This document shows, piece after piece, positions 18,298 through 25,757 of a DNA stretch of 41,013 nucleotides (position 1 is the stretch's first letter; each line of letters opens with the position of its first letter). The DNA comes from an uncultured Clostridia bacterium (GTDB lineage: Bacteria > Bacillota > Clostridia > Oscillospirales > Ruminococcaceae), in NCBI GenBank assembly GCA_947589035.1, contig CANPYZ010000025.1:1-41013 (forward strand), written 5' to 3'. Made by a program: the position numbers and the translations under genes. Under the pieces are notes generated by a model. The model made no database searches. It was given only the letters and a program-made list of their open reading frames with translations, and was not told the origin of the DNA.

Positions 18298-18606
18298 TTA
18301 ATCTCTTGATGTGTCGTAATAACGCCGTTCGTCCGGATAGGCATAGTTGCCCGATTCTACCGCAAGCTTTTCCATGTAACGCCCGATGTCGTCAGAAGCA
18401 ATTAATTCCGCAAGTTCTTCATTCTCGGCGGAAAGTACTTCAATATTTTCCTCAAGCTGTGCAAGTTCTTCTTTTTTCGCCACAATGGAATTTTGTACGG
18501 TGATAATCGACACTGTGCAGAATATGGCAAACATTGCCAACGCTGCACTAATCAGCAAACGGAACACAACGGGTTGTTTTTCCGTGCTGGATTTTTTGCT
18601 TGTCAT
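18298..18606 (-). CDS. divIC: Cell-division protein of the FtsB/DivIC family
   Basis: A 102-aa bitopic membrane protein. It has a short basic cytoplasmic N-terminus, one membrane segment (about residues 15-36, FRLLISAALAMFAIFC) and an extracytoplasmic coiled coil (about 38-70, KKEELAQLEENIEVLSAEN). It ends with the DDIGRYMEKLAVESG motif typical of the family. It acts in the divisome with FtsL and DivIB, and in Bacillus it is needed for septation including the sporulation septum. GGGGGCG precedes the ATG. A structured RNA gene lies immediately upstream on the same strand and may read through into it. Confidence 0.92.
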   Translation of the reverse strand: MTSKKSSTEKQPVVFRLLISAALAMFAIFCTVSIITVQNSIVAKKEELAQLEENIEVLSAENEELAELIASDDIGRYMEKLAVESGNYAYPDERRYYDTSRD

Positions 18607-18650
18607 TCTCTACGCCCCCTATGGGAAATAGTTAGTTATTATTTATTATG

Positions 18651-18918
18651 TTAAGAAAAACATTTAATATTTTATTAAAAACGCTTTTCTTTATTGTTCA
18701 CTAAAGCTTAACGCTATAGTTACTACAAATGGGTGTAACACGCACCCTCTATCCCATTGAATTGGGACTGCTTTATGATAATTTTAAGATAGGCATTTAA
18801 ACATTGCCTTGGGCGAGGTCTCCATGTTGCCTTGCATATTTTACGCACCAAAGGGGCGGTGTTTCAGCCATCTTCCTAATGCAACCCGCAATACGCAGTT
18901 ATCATGGTTTCGCTTTAC
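18651..18918 (-). ncRNA. Structured noncoding RNA, copy A (unassigned family)
   Basis: About 268 nt, occupying the yabQ-divIC gap. It is homologous to copy B at 32176-32396: both begin AAAGCGAAACCA and share long identical blocks (GGGTGCGTGTTACACCC; TAAAATATGCAAGGCAA). Shared helices in copy A coordinates are: ATGATAA/TTATCAT (18899-18905 with 18775-18781); hairpin CTGCG..TGCGG; AAGAT/ATCTT (18870-18874 with 18786-18790); CACC/GGTG; GGGTG/CACCC; and TAAC/GTTA (18719-18722 with 18709-18712). The last and the AAGAT helix show compensatory changes against copy B. Copy A carries an extra hairpin of about 25-30 nt. The 3' end is a long AAGAAAAGCG hairpin at 18653-18691. No open reading frame is plausible. 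It does not fold like the 6S rod, tmRNA, RNase P or SRP RNA. A raiA-motif RNA is possible but untested. Confidence 0.82.
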
Positions 18919-18924
18919 AGATTT

Positions 18925-18953
18925 ATTTTACCATATTTTTGGTAAAATGTCAA
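18925..18953 (-). promoter_or_regulatory. Proximal promoter of structured RNA A, overlapped by a palindrome
   Basis: Minus-strand TTGACA (18948-18953), 17-bp spacer, TAAAAT (18925-18930). A 9-bp perfect inverted repeat with a 6-base centre, ATTTTACCA / TGGTAAAAT (18925-18948), spans the -10 and the whole spacer. It looks like a repressor operator, or a hairpin in transcripts from the distal promoter. Confidence 0.8.
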
Positions 18954-18985
18954 GTTATATTTTCAACATTTTCATATTTTTTTAT

Positions 18986-19014
18986 ATCATACACCTTAAA
19001 GCGCATTCTTGCAA
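18986..19014 (-). promoter_or_regulatory. Possible distal promoter of structured RNA A
   Basis: Minus-strand TTGCAA (19009-19014), 17-bp spacer, TATGAT (18986-18991), between the yabQ stop and the proximal promoter. Confidence 0.6.
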
Positions 19015-19043
19015 GATATTTTGGTAAAAATTTTTCGCAAAGG

Positions 19044-19412
19044 CTATTTTTTGGTGAGTTGGATAATTTTTTTCCACAAATTGTAAATTTTTCGTGCAAA
19101 AAAATCATACACTGAAAAAATACAATAGCTTAATGTGCATTCATGCAGAAGAAATCCGCAAGCCATTCCCACGACCATGTACATCCGAAATTCCCCTCTG
19201 CCAAATCCACTGATATAGCATAATAATAAAAAACTCGCTAAAATAAAAAATAAAATATCTTCCAGAAATACGGCTATTCGGTGATGATGAACAATTCTCC
19301 GGAAAAAACGCAGAAAATCACAGAATATTCCGCTCGGAATGCCTAATAATACTGAACCGCCCAATAAAATGAGTTCTTCTTCTACTGTGCGGTAAATTTC
19401 CGGTGCCGGCAT
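19044..19412 (-). CDS. yabQ: Sporulation protein YabQ
   Basis: A 122-aa protein with several membrane segments (about residues 15-35, 45-70 and 75-100). The family-typical pattern GIPSGIFCDFLRFFRR and the C-terminal YDFFARKIYNLWKK are present. In Bacillus it sits in the forespore outer membrane and is needed for cortex formation. Its ATG overlaps the yabP stop (TAATG at 19412), so the two are translationally coupled. Confidence 0.9.
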   Translation of the reverse strand: MPAPEIYRTVEEELILLGGSVLLGIPSGIFCDFLRFFRRIVHHHRIAVFLEDILFFILASFLLLCYISGFGRGEFRMYMVVGMACGFLLHECTLSYCIFSVYDFFARKIYNLWKKIIQLTKK

Positions 19413-19693
19413 TATCGGAATAATTTTCCCAATAGGGAAACTGGTGACTGCTTATCTTTGTCACCATATTGTAATGCCCATATATCACCATCTACGGAAA
19501 GTGAACCGTTTTCAATGCTGATAGCATGAATGTGCAGTTCCTTCCCTGTAATCGTTAATTCTCCCATACTCGTATATAACACAATTTCCCTTTCGTCAAA
19601 ACGGTCTATGTCCGTAATTCCCGAAATAGAAAGGCTTTTCCGGTCTTCCAGCGTCACTAAATGAAGTCCGGAATTTTCCGTTTCCTGCATCAT
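19412..19693 (-). CDS. yabP: Sporulation protein YabP
   Basis: A 93-aa small soluble YabP/YqfC-family protein with the conserved pattern LVTLEDRKSLSISGITDIDRF, then LYTSMGELTITGKELHI. It is made in the mother cell, and in Bacillus is needed for spore maturation with YabQ. GGGGGG precedes two adjacent ATG codons. It starts 57 bases after the Rrf2 regulator gene with no terminator between. A SigE-like promoter can be read in that gap. Confidence 0.92.
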   Translation of the reverse strand: MMQETENSGLHLVTLEDRKSLSISGITDIDRFDEREIVLYTSMGELTITGKELHIHAISIENGSLSVDGDIWALQYGDKDKQSPVSLLGKLFR

Positions 19694-19719
19694 TTTTCCC
19701 CCCTGTCGTGAATTAGTAC

Positions 19720-19748
19720 AATCTATGCAGGAAATTTCCGGAATATTC
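19720..19748 (-). promoter_or_regulatory. Possible SigE-type promoter of yabP-yabQ
   Basis: On the minus strand GAATATT (19742-19748), 14-bp spacer, CATAGATT (19720-19727). This is close to the Bacillus SigE pattern (ATATT, about 14, CATACAAT) and fits the known mother-cell control of yabP. Motif-level evidence only. Confidence 0.45.
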
Positions 19749-19750
19749 CC

Positions 19751-20188
19751 TTAAATGCAATAATCGTTGCCGTGCATGTCCTGACTATGCTGTAAAATAT
19801 CTTCTATTGTGATATGATATAAATAATCATGAATCGCTTGATATAAGCCATTCCAGACATACAAAGTCTGACATTCCCTTGCACGGGGACAGCGGTTCAC
19901 TTCATCTTCTAAACATGCTACCGGCGCAAGCGTTCCTTCCGTTGCTTGTAAAATTTCCCCAACGGTTAATTTATCCGGCGATTTCGCTAACTGATAACCG
20001 CCCCTGTTCCCCCGAACCGTGCGCAGAATGTCATTTCTCCGCAATAACGGCACAATCTGTTCTAAATATTTTTTAGAAATATTCTGCCGTTCGGAAATCT
20101 GTTTCAGCGAAACAAACCCGTCATGACGATGCATTGCTAAATCTAACACTAATCGTAAAGCATATCTTCCTCTTGTTGAAACTTTCAT
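19751..20188 (-). CDS. Rrf2-family regulator, IscR-like
   Basis: A 145-aa transcription factor. I start it at ATG 20186-20188, which overlaps the stop of the upstream gene (ATGA); the longer frame has no support. The winged helix covers about 1-65 (MKVSTRGRYALRLVLDLA, SEKQI-type helix, RGNRGGYQLAKSP). Three cysteines, C92, C100 and C106 (ACLEDEVNRCPRAREC), match the IscR cluster-ligand layout with slightly wider first spacing, so it could bind a [2Fe-2S] cluster. No isc or suf gene is nearby. It is the last gene of the polysaccharide operon, which is unusual. The target is unknown. Confidence 0.88.
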   Translation of the reverse strand: MKVSTRGRYALRLVLDLAMHRHDGFVSLKQISERQNISKKYLEQIVPLLRRNDILRTVRGNRGGYQLAKSPDKLTVGEILQATEGTLAPVACLEDEVNRCPRARECQTLYVWNGLYQAIHDYLYHITIEDILQHSQDMHGNDYCI

Positions 20189-21114
20189 CTTCTGTTTTCC
20201 TTTCTGTGAATTAAATTCGCAAACAGCTGAACGAAAAATGCTCCCGCTACTAAAAAAATTTCTGCCACTGTCTGCCATATTCTTGAAATAAGTGAAATCG
20301 AAAGCGCATATTCTTCCGGCATAATCAAACATAATCCTGCTGTTAATATGCCTTCCCTCACGCCTAATCCACTCGGCGCAAATATCGCCAATATGCCAAT
20401 AATTGTAGATAAGCCGTAAATCCCCCCTACATATAACCATTGATTCGCCGGAACAGGATATATTGCCCTGACCAGTAAATAAAACCCTGCGCCTGCGACT
20501 AACCAGTTCAGAATAAATAATCCTACTGTTTTCAGCATTTCCGGATAAGTTACCGGAATTTTCATGTCTTTTTTCGTGATTTTCCCGATAATATTCAGGA
20601 AAAAATTGATGATTTTCGGGTGTATGCACACGAAAAATAATATCATTAACAAAATTGTCCAGTAACGGTACTGTTCCAGCCACTCATTCGGAAAGAAAAA
20701 CAGCGAAATTAAAAATAAAAATGCTGCTCCTAATAATGTACAGGCGTTTTCTAAAAGAAAACAGACTGTTACTTTCCGTAAAGATTGTTTTTCCCGTTCG
20801 TAAGCCGGACATCTCGCCGCTAATAGAAATACTTTCCCCGGAATGTATTTCCCCGGAATAGAATACAAATATGCAATGATTGCTTTCTTGTAACTAATGG
20901 CGCAATGGTTTAATTTCGTGATGAAATGCCATAAACTCGCTAATGTCAACATATACCCGAAATAACAAACATAAGATAAAATAATACTTCCGGTATTGAT
21001 TTCCCATTGAATTTCTTTGATTTTTTCCCAGTTTTCTATAAAATATTTCCCTAAGAAATACAACACCAGCAGGAAAAATATGCCTTTAATCACTCGGCTT
21101 GCGATTTTCTTCAT
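20185..21114 (-). CDS. LPG-synthase-like transmembrane protein (flippase-like, UPF0104)
   Basis: A 309-aa integral membrane protein with about eight hydrophobic segments. It shows the family pattern SYKKAIIAYLYSIPGKYIPG and the late motif IFAPSGLGVREGILTAG, typical of the lysylphosphatidylglycerol synthase transmembrane family without the catalytic domain. Relatives beside glycosyltransferases are thought to move or hold lipid-linked sugars. It overlaps the GT2 gene by 29 bases (ATG after AAAGGAAAA), and its stop overlaps the Rrf2 start. The transport role is inferred. Confidence 0.85.
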   Translation of the reverse strand: MKKIASRVIKGIFFLLVLYFLGKYFIENWEKIKEIQWEINTGSIILSYVCYFGYMLTLASLWHFITKLNHCAISYKKAIIAYLYSIPGKYIPGKVFLLAARCPAYEREKQSLRKVTVCFLLENACTLLGAAFLFLISLFFFPNEWLEQYRYWTILLMILFFVCIHPKIINFFLNIIGKITKKDMKIPVTYPEMLKTVGLFILNWLVAGAGFYLLVRAIYPVPANQWLYVGGIYGLSTIIGILAIFAPSGLGVREGILTAGLCLIMPEEYALSISLISRIWQTVAEIFLVAGAFFVQLFANLIHRKENRR

Positions 21115-22069
21115 GAATTTTCCTTTCTTCCGGCGTGCATTCTATTTTTCTCACTCTGTATTGAATATCTTCCATAATTTTCCGGTTTGCGGCAATTGTA
21201 TCCCCTAATAAACCAATAGTTAAAGTTTGAAATCCCATCATCATTAAAATTGCTGTTAAAATTAATGACTGAATATGTCCTTTCCCGTCTCCCATTGCCA
21301 TGAAAATTAAAAACCGTATGCCAATTACTGCGCCGATTAACATTAAAATTCCGCCCACCATGCTGAAAAATTTCAACGGTCTGTACATCACAAACGAACG
21401 TGTAATGACTGTTGCGGAACGCTGCATATATTTCCACATGCTGGAAAATAACCTTGACGGTCTTGTTTCCTCATTCGTGCGAATGGGAACGGATGTCATG
21501 GCAATTTTATTATGCCCTGCCTGAATAATCGTTTCTAACGTGTATGTATATTCGTTCACGACATTTAATTTTAATGCCGCTTCTCTGGAATATGCCCGAA
21601 ACCCACTCGGCGCATCGGGAATATCTGTTCCCGAGGCTACACGCACAACCCAACTCCCTAAATGCTGAAATTTTTTCTTTTTCCATGAAAAATGTTCCGT
21701 TTCGTCAATTGGTCTTTCCCCAATCACAATATCGGCTTTCTGTTCCAGAATTGGCTTGACTAATTTTTCAATGTCTGCCCCGCAATATTGATTATCTGCA
21801 TCTGTATTCACGATAATGTCCGCCCCTAAATGCAAACAAGCGTCAAGCCCTGCCATAAATCCCCTTGCTAAACCTTGATTCTGTTTGAACGAAACAATAT
21901 GATGAAATCCTAATTCCCTTGCTTTTTCGGCGGTTTTGTCCTGACTTCCGTCATTGATGATTAAATATTCAATTTCATCAATACCGTTAATCTTTCGGGG
22001 TAAATCATTATACGCTAAGGCTAATGTTTCTTCTTCATTGTAACATGGAATCTGAATAATTAACTTCAT
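21086..22069 (-). CDS. Family 2 glycosyltransferase with C-terminal membrane segments (DPM1/GtrB-like)
   Basis: 327 aa starting at ATG 22067-22069, which overlaps the stop of the upstream gene (ATGA). The GT-A domain begins KLIIQIPCYNEEETL, with INDGSQDKT and the metal-binding DAD at about 90-92 (IVNTDADNQY). Two membrane segments follow near residues 230-295. The enzyme probably charges polyprenyl phosphate with a sugar, making the donor for the GT-C enzyme encoded just upstream. The specific sugar is unknown. Confidence 0.9.
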   Translation of the reverse strand: MKLIIQIPCYNEEETLALAYNDLPRKINGIDEIEYLIINDGSQDKTAEKARELGFHHIVSFKQNQGLARGFMAGLDACLHLGADIIVNTDADNQYCGADIEKLVKPILEQKADIVIGERPIDETEHFSWKKKKFQHLGSWVVRVASGTDIPDAPSGFRAYSREAALKLNVVNEYTYTLETIIQAGHNKIAMTSVPIRTNEETRPSRLFSSMWKYMQRSATVITRSFVMYRPLKFFSMVGGILMLIGAVIGIRFLIFMAMGDGKGHIQSLILTAILMMMGFQTLTIGLLGDTIAANRKIMEDIQYRVRKIECTPEERKIHEENRKPSD

Positions 22070-24558
22070 TGCTTTTGTTTCCTTTCCTGAAATACAAGCG
22101 ATTGCAACGGAATGCCAATGGTTCTGTCGTCTTTCGGATTCACTGCGGAGGCGTTCCATAATTCCGTTTCAAAACTGATAATATTACTTCCGTCTGTTAA
22201 ATTTTCTTTCGGTATGTCGAAAATTAATTTTCTCTGATTATGTTCTGTTGTCAATGTCTGCACGCCAATCATTACGCCATTCACGGAAAGCCGAATGCTG
22301 AAACGGTTTTTCTTCATTTCCTGTAAGGGTAAAATACTCCCTAATCTGACAATTAAACGGAAATTTTTCTCCGGAAGAATACACCGTAAAGCAGCGGATT
22401 CTTTCACCGTCCAGCAATAGCGTTTGTCTGCTTCCTCGATTCCGTAAAGCCGCATTTTGTTAATGTCTTCCGCCTGATAGGTTGTCTGATAAGCTAAATA
22501 TCGATAACAGTAAATATTTTTCTCTGTTTCTGAAAAGTTCAGCGGCATAGTAATTTTTCCGGTTGTGCCGTCGTTTTCATCTTCTGAACAGTGAATTGTA
22601 TTTTGATAGAGAATTTCTAAATTTTCGTCAAGTAAATATGTTTTTTCTTCCGTGCCGAGATATTCAATTTCATCATAGCGGGAAGATAAATTTTTCATTT
22701 GTGCGGATAAATTTTTTTCTTCCGGATAAACTGCTGCGCCAGTTATTGCACGGACAGGCAGCCACAACGTTGACTGCAATTCTGAATCAATAATCACACA
22801 GCTTTTTTCAGGAATTTTTTCTGTAATGTCTTCTAAAATTTCCCATTCCATGCGGGTGTCATCTTGATGACGAACTAAAAATTCTGAATACGGCAAAACA
22901 ACAATTACACTAATTATTGACGAAAGTAATAATAATTTTCCGTTCCGTTTGTTCAGCACCATTACTGAAAAAATAATCGCTATCGGAATAAATGGTACTA
23001 AATACCTTGCGTAATAATAATAATATTCAATTTCAAATCTTAACCAAGTTGAATATACTAACACGCAATAGAAAAATGCCACGAAAATCACTAACGCTGA
23101 TTCACTTTCTAAAAAAATTCCAGGCTTTAAAAATGCCGTAAGTATTCCGAAAATCATTAACAAAATTCCTGCATTCACCACAAATCCTGATAACGTCATT
23201 GCCATGCCGCTTTGCAGAATTTTAATTTCTTTGAACGCTTTATATAAAATAACAATTAAGGGAAGGCTTTCTAATCCAATCAGCAGCCACTGCAAAAGAA
23301 TTTTATTTTCCCGTTCGGAGAGAAATTCTTCTAAAGTAGTTGTTTTTTTCAGTTTAGAAACAAGAAGTACATACGCCATACAACATAATAATAAAATTCC
23401 ACTGACGAAAATCACGACTTGCGTAATATTCTTCACGTTGATGTGCTGATTAAATACAAAACGATAATTATTCATTGTGTAGAACGGCTGTACATGCCGC
23501 ATCATTAAATAACTCATGACGTACCCTAAAACTGAAAATAACAATAACCCTGAAAAAATTTTCCGTTTCGTGAAAAAATACATTCCCGCATAAGTCATCA
23601 CGAAATAGGGCATTAACGTATAAACTGACACATGATAACAGCTGAATGCCATAATCGGAATAATTGAAAAGCCATAACATTCCGGATTGTTCTTTTCTGT
23701 TAGAAAATATAAATACATTCCCATGAGTAACGCTAAAAACATTTCCGTTAAAGAAGATTTCGCTACCCAGATTACTGCCGGAGAAATTGCCGTCATTCCG
23801 CAGGCAATTAATTTTGAGAATTGCTTTAAGTTTAAATTATCGCAGATAAACCCAATTAAAAAAATACTCAATACATAAAATATTGTTTGTATGTCTGCCA
23901 TGCGTTCCATTCCGGCAACTTTCCCCCAGAGGGCAAGCATTGCCGGATATGTTGGTATTCCATGATAAATTCCTGAAACACTACTCACATTCCGGTTATA
24001 TACTGTATCAGGATAATTTTCTACCGGAATATCATACCCAGCTAATTTATTATGCACGGCTGTCTGAAAATTTTCCTGTGATTCTTCATCTTCTAATAAA
24101 TGATATTCTTCAAAATCCTGTTGCCGTTTATCATACCCGTTCAGAAAGTTAATCGCTTCGCACTGGTAAACGCCTTCGTCCTGCCCCATGCCGAATAATT
24201 CATTTTTCTGTGCAGTAAAGCTTATTCCCACTAAAGCCACTAACAACGGAATTAACACGGCTTGCATTTCCTTTTCCGGATTGAATGAAAGTTTATATTC
24301 TGTTAAGGAAATTTTTTCACCGGTCAACGCCGATGTGAAAAACATTACCACATCAACGAAACAAGTTGCCTGCATTCCTCTTTCCAGCGTGAACACGTCC
24401 AGCAAAAATAAACACATTGTACTCATGACATACGAACAGAAAAACCAGCATATTCCTAAAATTACCCATTCAATGACATGCCGCTTATGCAGTAAAATTC
24501 CCCCTGTGCCAACGCTGAACAAAATACTAATTAACATTAGTATAATAAATATATTCAT
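22066..24558 (-). CDS. Large GT-C-type membrane glycosyltransferase
   Basis: An 830-aa protein. The first about 560 residues carry some 12 or more membrane segments. A large extracytoplasmic loop after the early segments has the Asp-Glu motif GMGQDEGVYQ, near residue 128, typical of GT-C enzymes that use polyprenyl-phosphate sugars. The last about 260 residues are soluble, ending in a beta-rich region (FSIRLSVNGVMIGVQTL, GSNIISFETELW) that looks like a carbohydrate-binding sandwich. It likely decorates a surface glycan outside the membrane. Its ATG overlaps the upstream GT4 stop. The family is inferred from motif and topology. Confidence 0.75.
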   Translation of the reverse strand: MNIFIILMLISILFSVGTGGILLHKRHVIEWVILGICWFFCSYVMSTMCLFLLDVFTLERGMQATCFVDVVMFFTSALTGEKISLTEYKLSFNPEKEMQAVLIPLLVALVGISFTAQKNELFGMGQDEGVYQCEAINFLNGYDKRQQDFEEYHLLEDEESQENFQTAVHNKLAGYDIPVENYPDTVYNRNVSSVSGIYHGIPTYPAMLALWGKVAGMERMADIQTIFYVLSIFLIGFICDNLNLKQFSKLIACGMTAISPAVIWVAKSSLTEMFLALLMGMYLYFLTEKNNPECYGFSIIPIMAFSCYHVSVYTLMPYFVMTYAGMYFFTKRKIFSGLLLFSVLGYVMSYLMMRHVQPFYTMNNYRFVFNQHINVKNITQVVIFVSGILLLCCMAYVLLVSKLKKTTTLEEFLSERENKILLQWLLIGLESLPLIVILYKAFKEIKILQSGMAMTLSGFVVNAGILLMIFGILTAFLKPGIFLESESALVIFVAFFYCVLVYSTWLRFEIEYYYYYARYLVPFIPIAIIFSVMVLNKRNGKLLLLSSIISVIVVLPYSEFLVRHQDDTRMEWEILEDITEKIPEKSCVIIDSELQSTLWLPVRAITGAAVYPEEKNLSAQMKNLSSRYDEIEYLGTEEKTYLLDENLEILYQNTIHCSEDENDGTTGKITMPLNFSETEKNIYCYRYLAYQTTYQAEDINKMRLYGIEEADKRYCWTVKESAALRCILPEKNFRLIVRLGSILPLQEMKKNRFSIRLSVNGVMIGVQTLTTEHNQRKLIFDIPKENLTDGSNIISFETELWNASAVNPKDDRTIGIPLQSLVFQERKQKQ

Positions 24559-25757
24559 TTATTTTCCTCCTGATGTTTTTCCATTTCGGAAAAAAATTTC
24601 CGGTATTTTTCCGTAATGACATTCCAGTCAAAATGCTTTTTCACGTAATTTCTGCCGTTTTCGCCCATGATTTCAGATTCCTGTTCATGTGCTAAAAAAT
24701 AATTCACACAGCCTTCAAATTCAAAATAATTCCTGAAATATAATCCTCCGTTCGATTCCTGCACGAAATTTTTCGTGACGGCGCATTCATCATGCACTAA
24801 TACAGGTCTGTGACATAGCCAACTTTCCATAATCACTAACGAAAAACTTTCATTTTTAGAGGGTTGACATAATAATTCCGCTGCCCCATAAGCATTATAT
24901 TTATCTTGTATTTCCACAAATCCTAAATCAATAGTATCCCGTTTCGCACTTTCCGGAATGTGAATTTTCCCTCCGCCAATTAACACAAGTTTTAATTCAC
25001 CTGGATTTCTTTTTTTATATTCTCCGAAATACTTCAATAACGTATGCACATTCTTGCCCATGTCTTTTCTTCCGGCGTAAAGTAAAAACTTTTCCGGAAT
25101 GTGAAACTTTTTCCGGAATGCGTCCGGATTCGTCTGTAAATTGACATCCATGCCAATGCCCATTACGATTTTTTCCACGTTCGAAAGGGAATACACTTTT
25201 TCAGCGAGTAATAATTCCGGTCGGGCGTTGAAAATCATTCCGTAAACACGGGAATATAATTCCCTGTAAATATTCATATATAAATAGGCTTCATCATGAA
25301 AACAGGGAATCATCACAGACTTTTCCAGACATTGCGCTATTCCGTAATATGTTGTTCCGAACATGTACGGAATATAAACAAATGCCGTGTATTCTTCCTG
25401 ATGTTCTGCAATATACGCATATAATTCCGGACTGTTAATCATTTCCTGAATGAAAATTTTCTCTTCTGTTTTCGTTGGCTGTATGCCTTGCATTAACTTC
25501 AAATTAATTTCGTCAAATTGTTTTGTATTCCGTTTCCGGACATTAAATCGCCGAACAGGTATTCCCTGAATGAGTTCTTCCCCCTCCGGATAATAATTTT
25601 CATTCCAGTCACTGACAAATTCTTTTACTCGTGTTGTTAAAATTTCTACCTGCATTCCGGCTTCATGCAAATGTTTTGTGACTTCCCGTGTTTCCATTTC
25701 CGCACCGCCGGGAATTTTTTCAGCGTACCATGGAATGACAAAAGCAATTTTTTTCAT
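24555..25757 (-). CDS. GT4-family glycosyltransferase
   Basis: A 400-aa cytoplasmic GT-B enzyme. The N-terminal acceptor domain opens with the glycine-rich IPWYAEKIPGGAEMETREV. The C-terminal GT4 domain has LLYAGRKDMGKNVHTLL and the E-x7-E-type segment KNESFSLVIMESWLCHRPVLV. It transfers a nucleotide-activated sugar during polysaccharide assembly. It starts with ATGA overlap on the second GT4 gene and ends with ATGA overlap on the GT-C gene. Substrates are unknown. Confidence 0.9.
   Translation of the reverse strand: MKKIAFVIPWYAEKIPGGAEMETREVTKHLHEAGMQVEILTTRVKEFVSDWNENYYPEGEELIQGIPVRRFNVRKRNTKQFDEINLKLMQGIQPTKTEEKIFIQEMINSPELYAYIAEHQEEYTAFVYIPYMFGTTYYGIAQCLEKSVMIPCFHDEAYLYMNIYRELYSRVYGMIFNARPELLLAEKVYSLSNVEKIVMGIGMDVNLQTNPDAFRKKFHIPEKFLLYAGRKDMGKNVHTLLKYFGEYKKRNPGELKLVLIGGGKIHIPESAKRDTIDLGFVEIQDKYNAYGAAELLCQPSKNESFSLVIMESWLCHRPVLVHDECAVTKNFVQESNGGLYFRNYFEFEGCVNYFLAHEQESEIMGENGRNYVKKHFDWNVITEKYRKFFSEMEKHQEENK

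Noticed and set aside
18651-18918. 6S RNA as identity of the structured RNA
   Set aside because: 6S is a single long rod with a central bubble; these RNAs show a multibranched set of short hairpins and no such rod. Not excluded by computation.
20189-20683. Long N-terminal extension of the Rrf2 regulator
   Set aside because: It overlaps the flippase-like gene throughout; the family start MKVSTRGRYAL lies at 20188.
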